DNA from: Megalopta genalis | Taxonomy: Eukaryota; Arthropoda; Insecta; Hymenoptera; Halictidae | Assembly (NCBI RefSeq): GCF_051020955.1 | Contig: NW_027477053.1 | Span: 40,221-104,220, forward strand | Direction of reading: 5' to 3' | Length of the DNA: 64,000 nucleotides | Made by a program: the position numbers and the translations under genes | Part shown: piece after piece, positions 1 to 11,915 of the stretch | How positions within the stretch are numbered: position 1 is the first letter of the stretch | Layout of the letters: each line of letters begins with the position of its first letter | Notes under the pieces: generated by a model | Database searches by the model: none | What the model was told of the DNA's origin: nothing | The model's input: only the letters and a program-made list of their open reading frames with translations

Positions 1-3000
1 AACGCATGATTTACCATCTAATAAATGCGAATTAGAAGGGTTACCTTCGAATCCATGCGAAACAAATGGTTTAGCCGCAAATACTTGTGATATACATGAC
101 TTAGCTTCAACAGCAAGCGAAACAAACGAGTTAGCTTCAAATCCATGCGAAACACATGATTTAGCTTCAACAGCCTGCGAAACAAACGAGTTAGCTTGAA
201 ATCCATGCGAAACACATGATTTAGATTAAAATCAATGCGAAGTAGAAGGGTTACCTTCGAATCCATGCGAAACAAATGGTTTAGCCGCAAATACTTGTGA
301 TATACATGATTCAGCTTCAACTGCATGCGAAACAAACGAGTCAGCTTCAAATCCATGCGGAACACATGATTTAGCTTCAAATCAATGCGAAGTGGAAGGC
401 TTATCTTCGAATCCATGCGAAACGAATAGTTTAGCTTCAAATACTTTTGATATACATGATTCAGCTTCAACTGCCTGCGAAACAAACGAGTTAGCTTCAA
501 ATCCATGCGAAACACATGAATAAGCATCAAGTCAACGCGAAGTTGATGGCTTAGCTTCAAATCCATGCAAAACGAATGATTTAGCTTCACATACTTGAAA
601 ATATAAGTGATATGGCTTCAAATGCAGGCGAAACAAACGAGTTAGCTTCAAACCCATGCGAAACACATGATTTAGCATCTAATCAATGCGATGTAGAAGG
701 CTGATCTTCGAATCCATGCGAAGCAAATGGTTTAGCTTCAAATACTTGTGATATACATGGTTCAGCTTCAACTGCATGCGAAACAAACGAGTTATCTTCA
801 AATCCATGCGGAACACATGATTTAGATTCAAATCAATGCGAAGTGGAAGGCTTATATTCGAATCCATGCGAAACGAATAGTTTATCTTCAAATACTTCTG
901 ATATACATGATTCAGCTTCAACTGCCTAGGAAACAAACGAGTTAGCTTCAAATCCATGCGAAACACATGATTTATCATCAAGTCAACGCGAAGTTGATGG
1001 CTTAGCTTCAAATCCATGCAAAACGAATGATTTAGCTTCACATATTTGAAAATATAAGTGATATGGCTTCAAATGCAGGCGAAACAAACGAGTTAGCTTC
1101 AAACCCTTGCGATACACATGATTTAGCATCTAATCAATGCGAAGTAGAATGCTGATCGTCGAATCCATGCGAAGCAAATAGTTTAGCTTCAAATACTTGT
1201 GATATATATGATTTAGTTTCAACAGCATGCGAAACAAACGAGTTAGATTCAAACCCATGCGAAACACATGATTTAGCATCTAATCAATGCGAAGTAGAAG
1301 GCTGATCTTCGAATCCATGCGAAGCAAATGGTTTAGCTTCAAATACTTGTGATATACATGATTTAGCTGCAACAGCCTGCGAAACAAACGAGTTAGCTTG
1401 AAATCCATGCGAAACAAATGATTTAGATTAAAATCAATGCGAAGTAGAAGGGTTACCTTCGAATCCATGCGAAACAAATGGTTTAGCCGCAAATACTTGT
1501 GATATACATGATTCAGCTTCAACTGCATGCGAAACAAACGAGTCAGCTTCAAATCCAATCGGAACACATGATTTAGCTTCAAATCAATGCGAAGTGGAAG
1601 GCTTATCTTCGAATCCATGCGAAACGAATAGTTTAGCTTCAAATACTTTTGATATACATGATTCAGCTTCAACTGCCTAGGAAACAAACGAGTTAGCTTC
1701 AAATCCATGCGAAACACATGATTTATCATCAAGTCAACGCGAAGTTGATGGCTTAGCTTCAAATCCATGCAAAACGAATGATTTAGCTTCACATATTTGA
1801 AAATATATGTGATATGGCTTCAAATGAAGGCGAAACAAACGAGTTAGCTTCAAACCCTTGCGATACACATGATTTAGCATCTAATCAATGCGAAGTAGAA
1901 GGCTGATCTTCGAATCCATGCGAAGCAAATGGTTTAGCTTCAAATACTTGTGATATACATGATTTAGTTTCAACAGCATGCGAAACAAACGAGTTAGATT
2001 CAAATCTATGCGAAACACATGATTTAGCTTCAAATCAATGCGAAGTAGAAGGGTTACCTTCGAATCCATGCGAAACAAATGGTTTAGCCGCAAATACTTG
2101 TGATATACATGATTCAGCTTCAACTGCATGCGAAACAAACGAGTCAGCTTCAAATCCAATCGGAACACATGATTTAGCTTCAAATCAATGCGAAGTGGAA
2201 GGCTTATCTTCGAATCCATGCGAAACGAATAGTTTAGCTTCAAATACTTTTGATATACATGATTCAGCTTCAACTGCCTAGGAAACAAACGAGTTAGCTT
2301 CAAATCCATGCGAAACACATGATTTATCATCAAGTCAACGCGAAGTTGATGGCTTAGCTTCAAATCCATGCAAAACGAATGATTTAGCTTCACATATTTG
2401 AAAATATATGTGATATGGCTTCAAATGAAGGCGAAACAAACGAGTTAGCTTCAAACCCTTGCGATACACATGATTTAGCATCTAATCAATGCGAAGTAGA
2501 AGGCTGATCTTCGAATCCATGCGAAGCAAATGGTTTAGCTTCAAATACTTGTGATATACATGATTTAGTTTCAACAGCATGCGAAACAAACGAGTTAGAT
2601 TCAAATCTATGCGAAACACATGATTTAGCTTCAAATCAATGCGAAGTAGAAGGGTTACCTTCGAATCCATGCGAAACAAATGCTTTAGCCGCAAATACTT
2701 GTGATATACATGATTCAGCTTCAACTGCATGCGAAACAAACGAGTCAGCTTCAAATCCATGCGGAACACATGATTTAGATTCAAATCAATGCGAAGTGGA
2801 AGGCTTATCTTCGAATCCATGCGAAACGAATAGTTTAGCTTCAAATACTTTTGATATACATGATTCAGCTTCAACTGCCTGCGAAACAAACGAGTTAGCT
2901 TCAAATCCATGCGAAACACATGAATAAGCATCAAGTCAACGCGAAGTTGATGGCTTAGCTTCAAATCCATGCAAAACGAATGATTTAGCTTCACATACTT

Positions 3001-5600
3001 GAAAATATAAGTGATATGGCTTCAAATGCAGGCGAAACAAACGAGTTAGCTTCAAACCCATGCGAAACACATGATTTAGCATCTAATCAATGCGATGTAG
3101 AAGGCTGATCTTCGAATCCATGCGAAGCAAATGGTTTAGCTTCAAATACTTGTGATATACATGGTTCAGCTTCAACTGCATGCGAAACAAACGAGTTATC
3201 TTCAAATCCATGCGGAACACATGATTTAGATTCAAATCAATGCGAAGTGGAAGGCTTATATTCGAATCCATGCGAAACGAATAGTTTATCTTCAAATACT
3301 TCTGATATACATGATTCAGCTTCAACTGCCTAGGAAACAAACGAGTTAGCTTCAAATCCATGCGAAACACATGATTTATCATCAAGTCAACGCGAAGTTG
3401 ATGGCTTAGCTTCAAATCCATGCAAAACGAATGATTTAGCTTCACATATTTGAAAATATAAGTGATATGGCTTCAAATGCAGGCGAAACAAACGAGTTAG
3501 CTTCAAACCCTTGCGATACACATGATTTAGCATCTAATCAATGCGAAGTAGAATGCTGATCGTCGAATCCATGCGAAGCAAATAGTTTAGCTTCAAATAC
3601 TTGTGATATATATGATTTAGTTTCAACAGCATGCGAAACAAACGAGTTAGATTCAAATCCATGCGAAACGCATGATTTACCATCTAATAAATGCGAATTA
3701 GAAGGGTTACCTTCGAATCCATGCGAAACAAATGGTTTAGCCGCAAATACTTGTGATATACATGACTTAGCTTCAACAGCAAGCGAAACAAACGAGTTAG
3801 CTTCAAATCCATGCGAAACACATGATTTAGCTTCAACAGCCTGCGAAACAAACGAGTTAGCTTGAAATCCATGCGAAACACATGATTTAGATTAAAATCA
3901 ATGCGAAGTAGAAGGGTTACCTTCGAATCCATGCGAAACAAATGGTTTAGCCGCAAATACTTGTGATATACATGATTCAGCTTCAACTGCATGCGAAACA
4001 AACGAGTCAGCTTCAAATCCATGCGGAACACATGATTTAGCTTCAAATCAATGCGAAGTGGAAGGCTTATCTTCGAATCCATGCGAAACGAATAGTTTAG
4101 CTTCAAATACTTTTGATATACATGATTCAGCTTCAACTGCCTGCGAAACAAACGAGTTAGCTTCAAATCCATGCGAAACACATGAATAAGCATCAAGTCA
4201 ACGCGAAGTTGATGGCTTAGCTTCAAATCCATGCAAAACGAATGATTTAGCTTCACATACTTGAAAATATAAGTGATATGGCTTCAAATGCAGGCGAAAC
4301 AAACGAGTTAGCTTCAAACCCATGCGAAACACATGATTTAGCATCTAATCAATGCGATGTAGAAGGCTGATCTTCGAATCCATGCGAAGCAAATGGTTTA
4401 GCTTCAAATACTTGTGATATACATGGTTCAGCTTCAACTGCATGCGAAACAAACGAGTTATCTTCAAATCCATGCGGAACACATGATTTAGATTCAAATC
4501 AATGCGAAGTGGAAGGCTTATATTCGAATCCATGCGAAACGAATAGTTTATCTTCAAATACTTCTGATATACATGATTCAGCTTCAACTGCCTAGGAAAC
4601 AAACGAGTTAGCTTCAAATCCATGCGAAACACATGATTTATCATCAAGTCAACGCGAAGTTGATGGCTTAGCTTCAAATCCATGCAAAACGAATGATTTA
4701 GCTTCACATATTTGAAAATATAAGTGATATGGCTTCAAATGCAGGCGAAACAAACGAGTTAGCTTCAAACCCTTGCGATACACATGATTTAGCATCTAAT
4801 CAATGCGAAGTAGAATGCTGATCGTCGAATCCATGCGAAGCAAATAGTTTAGCTTCAAATACTTGTGATATATATGATTTAGTTTCAACAGCATGCGAAA
4901 CAAACGAGTTAGATTCAAATCCATGCGAAACGCATGATTTACCATCTAATAAATGCGAATTAGAAGGGTTACCTTCGAATCCATGCGAAACAAATGGTTT
5001 AGCCGCAAATACTTGTGATATACATGACTTAGCTTCAACAGCAAGCGAAACAAACGAGTTAGCTTCAAATCCATGCGAAACACATGATTTAGCTTCAACA
5101 GCCTGCGAAACAAACGAGTTAGCTTGAAATCCATGCGAAACACATGATTTAGATTAAAATCAATGCGAAGTAGAAGGGTTACCTTCGAATCCATGCGAAA
5201 CAAATGGTTTAGCCGCAAATACTTGTGATATACATGATTCAGCTTCAACTGCATGCGAAACAAACGAGTCAGCTTCAAATCCATGCGGAACACATGATTT
5301 AGCTTCAAATCAATGCGAAGTGGAAGGCTTATCTTCGAATCCATGCGAAACGAATAGTTTAGCTTCAAATACTTTTGATATACATGATTCAGCTTCAACT
5401 GCCTGCGAAACAAACGAGTTAGCTTCAAATCCATGCGAAACACATGAATAAGCATCAAGTCAACGCGAAGTTGATGGCTTAGCTTCAAATCCATGCAAAA
5501 CGAATGATTTAGCTTCATATACTTGAAAATATAAGTGATATGGCTTCAAATGCAGGCGAAACAAACGAGTTAGCTTCAAACCCATGCGAAACACATGATT
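1..5600. repeat. 1,262-bp higher-order unit, near-identical copies
   Basis: The block 1 to about 1,250 matches 3,667 to about 4,916 (offset 3,666). That copy is followed directly by another at 4,929 to about 5,600 (offset 1,262 = 811 + 451). A fourth, partial match lies at about 2,690-3,666 (offset 2,404 from the first). Diagnostic words are ACCATCTAATAAATGCG, AACAGCAAGCGAAAC and GAATGCTGATCGTCG. Comparison by eye shows only scattered differences, for example AAACCC for AAATCC near 1,251. Confidence 0.85.
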
Positions 5601-6669
5601 TAGCATCTAATCAATGCGATGTAGAAGGCTGATCTTCGAATCCATGCGAAGCAAATGGTTTAGCTTCAAATACTTGTGATATACATTATTCAGCTTCAAC
5701 TGCATGCGAAACAAACGAGTTAGCTTCAAATCCATGCGGAACACATGATTTAGCTTCAAATCAATGCGAAGTAGAAGGCTTATATTCGAATCCATGCGAA
5801 ACGAATAGTTTATCTTCAAATACTTCTGATATACATGATTTAGCTTCAACTGCCTAGGAAACAAACGAGTTAGCTTCAAATCCACGCGAAACACAAGATT
5901 TATCATCAAGTCAACGCGAAGTTGATGGCTTAGCTTCAAATCCATGCAAAACGAATGATTTAGCTTCACATACTTGAAAATATAAGTGATATGGCTTCAA
6001 ATGCAGGCGAAACAAACGAGTTAGCTTCAAACCCATGCGAAACACATGATTCAGCATCTAATCAATACGAAGTAGAAGGCTGATCTTCGAATCCATGCGA
6101 AGCAAATGGTTTAGCTTCAAATACTTGTGATATACATGATTTAGTTTCAACAGCATGCGAAACAAACGAGTTAGATTCAAATCCACGCGAAACACATGAT
6201 TTAGCTTCAAATCAATGCGAAGTAGAAGGGTTACCTTCGAATCCATGCGAAACAAATGGTTTAGCCGCAAATACTTGTGATATACATGACTTAGCTTCAA
6301 CAGCAAGCGAAACAAACGAGTTAGCTTCAAATCTATGCGAAACACAAGATTTAGCTTCAAATCAATGCGAAGTAGGAGGCTTATCTTCGAATCCATGCGA
6401 AACAAATGGTTTAGCTTCAAATACTTGTGATATACGTGATTTAGCTTCAACAGCCTGCGAAACAAACGAGTTAGCTTGAAATCCATGCGAAACACATGAT
6501 TTAGATTAAAATCAATGCGAAGTAGAAGGGTTACCTTCGAATCCATGCGAAACAAATGGTTTAGCCGCAAATACATGTGATATACATGATTCAGCTTCAA
6601 CTGCATGCGAAACAAACGAGTCAGCTTCAAATCCATGCGGAACACATGATTTAGCTTCAAATCAATGCG

Positions 6670-8299
6670 AAGTGGAAGGCTTATCTTCGAATCCATGCGA
6701 AACGAATAGTTTAGCTTCAAATACTTTTGATATACATGATTCAGCTTCAACTGCCTGCGAAACAAACGAGTTAGCTTCAAATCCATGCGAAACACATGAT
6801 TTAGATAAAAATCAATGCGAAGTAGAAGGCTTATCTTCGAATAAATGCGAAACAAATGATATAGCTTCAAATACTTGTGATATACATGATTTAGTTCCAA
6901 CAGCATGCGAAACAAACGAGTTAGATTCAAATCCATGCGAAACACATGATTTAGCTTCAAATCAATGCGAAGTAGAAGGGTTACCTTCGAATCCATGCGA
7001 AACAAATGGTTTAGCCGCAAATACTTGTGATATACATGACTTAGCTTCAACAGAATGCGAAACAAACGAGTTAGCTTCAAATCCATGCGAAACACATGAT
7101 TTAGCTTCAAATCAATGCGAAGTAGGAGGCTTATCTTCGAATCCATGCGAAACAAATGGTTTAGCTTCAAATACTTGTGATATACATGATTTAGCTTCAA
7201 CAGCATGCGAAACAAACGAGTTAGCTTGAAATCCATGCGAAACACATGATTTAGATTAAAATCAATGCGAAGTAGAAGGGTTACCTTCGAATCCATGCGA
7301 AACAAATGGTTTAGCCGCAAATACTTGTGATATACATGATTCAGCTTCAACTGCATGCGAAACAAACGAGTCAGCTTCAAATCCATGCGGAACACATTAT
7401 TTAGCTTCAAATCAATTGCGAAGTGGAAGGCTTGTCTTCGAATCCATGCGAAACGAATAGTTTAGCTTCAAATACTTTTAATATACATGATTCAGCTTCA
7501 ACTGCCTGCGAAACAAACGAGTTAGCTTCAAATCCATGCGAAACACATGATTTAGATAAAAATCAATGCGAAGTAGAAGGCTTATCTTCGAATAAATGCG
7601 AAACAAATGATATAGCTTCAAATACTTGTGATATACATGATTTAGTTCCAACAGCATGCGAAACAAACGAGTTAGATTCAAATCCATGCGAAACACATGA
7701 TTTAGCTTCAAATCAATGCGAAGTAGAAGGGTTACCTTCGAATCCATGCGAAACAAATGGTTTAGCCGCAAATACTTGTGATATACATGACTTAGCTTCA
7801 ACAGAATGCGAAACAAACGAGTTAGCTTCAAATCCATGCGAAACACATGATTTAGCTTCAAATCAATGCGAAGTAGGAAGCTTATCTTCGAATCCATGCG
7901 AAACAAATGGTTTAGCTTCAAATACTTGTGATATACATGATTTAGCTTCAACAGCATGCGAAACAAACGAGTTAGCTTGAAATCCATGCGAAACACATGA
8001 TTTAGATTAAAATCAATGCGAAGTAGAAGGGTTACCTTCGAATCCATGCGAAACAAATGGTTTAGCCGCAAATACTTGTGATATACATGATTCAGCTTCA
8101 ACTGCATGCGAAACAAACGAGTCAGCTTCAAATCCATGCGGAACACATTATTTAGCTTCAAATCAATTGCGAAGTGGAAGGCTTGTCTTCGAATCCATGC
8201 GAAACGAATAGTTTAGCTTCAAATACTTTTAATATACATGATTCAGCTTCAACTGCCTGCGAATCAAACGAGTTAGCTTCAAATCCATGCGAAACACAT
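6670..8299. repeat. 751-bp tandem unit, two full copies and part of a third
   Basis: The segment 6,670-7,420 repeats at 7,421-8,171 and begins again at 8,172, running until about 8,299, where the sequence changes to CATGAATTAGC. The period is 25 x 30 + 1. The extra base is a T in CAATTGCG near 7,415 and again near 8,166, so the insertion was copied along with the unit. Shared marks are GATTTAGATAAAAATC, CGAATAAATGCG and TTTAGTTCCAACAGC. A third-copy change, GAATCAAACG near 8,260, shows later drift. Confidence 0.9.
7415..7416. other. 1-bp insertion (CAATTGCG) shifting register
   Basis: The usual A-monomer word CAATGCG reads CAATTGCG here, adding one base. The same change is present 751 bp downstream near 8,166. 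The related block near 11,018 lacks it, so the insertion predates the 751-bp tandem copying but not the separation from the 11-kb copy. It moves the plus-strand decapeptide frame by one. Confidence 0.9.
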
Positions 8300-9060
8300 G
8301 AATTAGCATCAAGTCAACGCGAAGTTGATGGCTTAGCTTCAAATCCATGCAAAACGAATGATTTAGCTTCACATACTTGAAAATATAAGTGATATGGCTT
8401 CAAATGCAGGCGAAACAAACGAGTTAGCATCAAACCCATGCGAAACACATGATTTAGCATCTAATCAATGCGAAGTAGAAGGCTGATCTTCGAATCCATG
8501 CGAAGCAAATGGTTTAGCTTCAAATACTTGTGATATACATGATTCAGCTTCAACTGCATGCGAAACAAACGAGTTAGCTTCAAATCCATGCGGAACACAT
8601 GATTTAGCTTCAAATCAATGCGAAGTGGAAGGCTTATATTCGAATCCATGCGAAACGAATAGTTTACCTTCAAATACTTTTGATATACATGATTCAGCTT
8701 CAACTGCCTAGGAAACAAACGAGTTAGCTTCAAATCCATGCGAAACACATGATTTATAATCAAGTCAACGCGAAGTTGATGGCTTAGCTTCAAATCCATG
8801 CAAAACGAATGATTTAGCTTCACATATTTGAAAATATAAGTGATATGGCTTCAAATGCAGGCGAAACAAACGAGTTAGCTTCAAACCCTTGCGATACACA
8901 TGATTTAGCATCTAATCAATGCGAAGTAGAAGGCTGATCGTCGAATCCATGCGAAGCAAATAGTTTAGCTTCAAATACTTTTGATATACATGATTTAGTT
9001 TCAACAGCATGCGAAACAAACGAGTTAGATTCAAATCCATGCGAAACACATGAATAAGCA
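7620..9060. repeat. Source or copy of a displaced 1.44-kb duplication
   Basis: This block matches about 10,476-11,915. The offset is 2,856 left of the CAATTGCG insertion at 8,166 and 2,855 right of it, which the missing insertion in the downstream copy explains exactly. The 31-bp monomers at 8363, 8814 and 9115 pair with 11218, 11669 and 11970. Differences seen include GAATCAAACG/GAAACAAACG (8,260/11,115), CCATGCG/CCATGTG near 11,295 and TTTTGATATAC/TTGTGATATAC (about 8,980/11,836). Confidence 0.87.
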
Positions 9061-10475
9061 TCAAGTCAACGCGAAGTTGATGGCTTAGCTTCAAATCCAT
9101 GCAAAACGAATGATTTAGCTTCACATACTTGAAAATATAAGTGATATGGCTTCAAATGCAGGCGAAACAAACGAGTTAGCTTCAAACCCTTGCGATACAC
9201 ATGATTTAGCATCTAATCAATGCGATGTAGAAGGCTGATCTTCGAATCCATGCGAAGCAAATGGTTTAGCTTCAAATACTTGTGATATACATTATTCAGC
9301 TTCAACTGCATGCGAAACAAACGAGTTAGCTTCAAATCCATGCGGAACACATGATTTAGCTTCAAATCAATGCGAAGTAGAAGGCTTATATTCGAATCCA
9401 TGCGAAGCAAATGGTTTAGCTTCAAATACTTGTGATATACATTATTCAGCTTCAACTGCATGCGAAACAAACGAGTTAGCTTCAAATCCATGCGGAACAC
9501 ATGATTTAGCTTCAAATCAATGCGAAGTAGAAGGCTTATATTCGAATCCATGCGAAACGAATAGTTTATCTTCAAATACTTCTGATATACATGATTTAGC
9601 TTCAACTGCCTAGGAAACAAACGAGTTAGCTTCAAATCCACGCGAAACACATGATTTATCATCAAGTCAACGCGAAGTTGATGGCTTAGCTTCAAATCCA
9701 TGCAAAACGAATGATTTAGCTTCACATACTTGAAAATATAAGTGATATGGCTTCAAATGCAGGCGAAACAAACGAGTTAGCTTCAAACCCATGCGAAACA
9801 CATGATTCAGCATCTAATCAATACGAAGTAGAAGGCTGATCTTCGAATCCATGCGAAGCAAATGGTTTAGCTTCAAATACTTGTGATATACATGATTTAG
9901 TTTCAACAGCATGCGAAACAAACGAGTTAGATTCAAATCCACGCGAAACACATGATTTAGCTTCAAATCAATGCGAAGTAGAAGGGTTACCTTCGAATCC
10001 ATGCGAAACAAATGGTTTAGCCGCAAATACTTGTGATATACATGACTTAGCTTCAACAGCATGCGAAACAAACGAGTTAGATTCAAATCCACGCGAAACA
10101 CATGATTTAGCTTCAAATCAATGCGAAGTAGAAAGGTTACCTTCGAATCCATGCGAAACGAATAGTTTAGCTTCAAATACTTTTGATATACATGATTCAG
10201 CTTCAACTGCCTGCGAAACAAACGAGTTAGCTTCAAATCCATGCGAAACACATGAATAAGCATCAAGTCAACGCGAAGTTGATGGCTTAACTTCAAATCC
10301 ATGCAAAACGAATGATTTAGCTTCACATACTTGAAAATATAAGTGATATGGCTTCAAATGCAGGCGAAACAAACGAGTTAGCTTCAAACCCATGCGAAAC
10401 ACATGATTTAGCATCTAATCAATGCGATGTAGAAGGCTGATCTTCGAAACCATGCCAAACAAATGGTTTAGCCGC

Positions 10476-11915
10476 AAATACTTGTGATATACATGATTTA
10501 GTTTCAACAGCATGCGAAACAAACGAGTTAGATTCAAATCCATGCGATACACATGATTTAGCTTCAAATCAATGCGAAGTAGAAGGGTTACCTTCGAATC
10601 CATGCGAAACAAATGGTTTAGCCGCAAATACTTGTGATATACATGACTTAGCTTCAACAGAATGCGAAACAAACGAGTTAGCTTCAAATCCATGCGAAAC
10701 ACATGATTTAGCTTCAAATCAATGCGAAGTAGGAGGCTTATCTTCGAATCCATGCGAAACAAATGGTTTAGCTTCAAATACTTGTGATATACATGATTTA
10801 GCTTCAACAGCATGCGAAACAAACGAGTTAGCTTGAAATCCATGCGAAACACATGATTTAGATTAAAATCAATGCGAAGTAGAAGGGTTACCTTCGAATC
10901 CATGCGAAACAAATGGTTTAGCCGCAAATACTTGTGATATACATGATTCAGCTTCAACTGCATGCGAAACAAACGAGTCAGCTTCAAATCCATGCGGAAC
11001 ACATTATTTAGCTTCAAATCAATGCGAAGTGGAAGGCTTGTCTTCGAATCCATGCGAAACGAATAGTTTAGCTTCAAATACTTTTAATATACATGATTCA
11101 GCTTCAACTGCCTGCGAAACAAACGAGTTAGCTTCAAATCCATGCGAAACACATGAATTAGCATCAAGTCAACGCGAAGTTGATGGCTTAGCTTCAAATC
11201 CATGCAAAACGAATGATTTAGCTTCACATACTTGAAAATATAAGTGATATGGCTTCAAATGCAGGCGAAACAAACGAGTTAGCATCAAACCCATGTGAAA
11301 CACATGATTTAGCATCTAATCAATGCGAAGTAGAAGGCTGATCTTCGAATCCATGCGAAGCAAATGGTTTAGCTTCAAATACTTGTGATATACATGATTC
11401 AGCTTCAACTGCATGCGAAACAAACGAGTTAGCTTCAAATCCATGCGGAACACATGATTTAGCTTCAAATCAATGCGAAGTGGAAGGCTTATATTCGAAT
11501 CCATGCGAAACGAATAGTTTACCTTCAAATACTTTTGATATACATGATTCAGCTTCAACTGCCTAGGAAACAAACGAGTTAGCTTCAAATCCATGCGAAA
11601 CACATGATTTATAATCAAGTCAACGCGAAGTTGATGGCTTAGCTTCAAATCCATGCAAAACGAATGATTTAGCTTCACATATTTGAAAATATAAGTGATA
11701 TGGCTTCAAATGCAGGCGAAACAAACGAGTTAGCTTCAAACCCTTGCGATACACATGATTTAGCATCTAATCAATGCGAAGTAGAAGGCTGATCGTCGAA
11801 TCCATGCGAAGCAAGTAGTTTAGCTTCAAATACTTGTGATATACATGATTTAGTTTCAACAGCATGCGAAACAAACGAGTTAGATTCAAATCCATGCGAA
11901 ACACATGAATAAGCA
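10476..11915. repeat. Partner copy of the displaced 1.44-kb duplication
   Basis: The partner of 7,620-9,060. It starts just after a variant junction carrying CGAAACCATGCCAAAC near 10,445, which is absent from the other copy. It keeps the ancestral CAATGCG where the upstream copy has CAATTGCG. About 1.4 kb of unrelated-order monomers separates the two, so this is a displaced rather than adjacent duplication. Confidence 0.87.
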
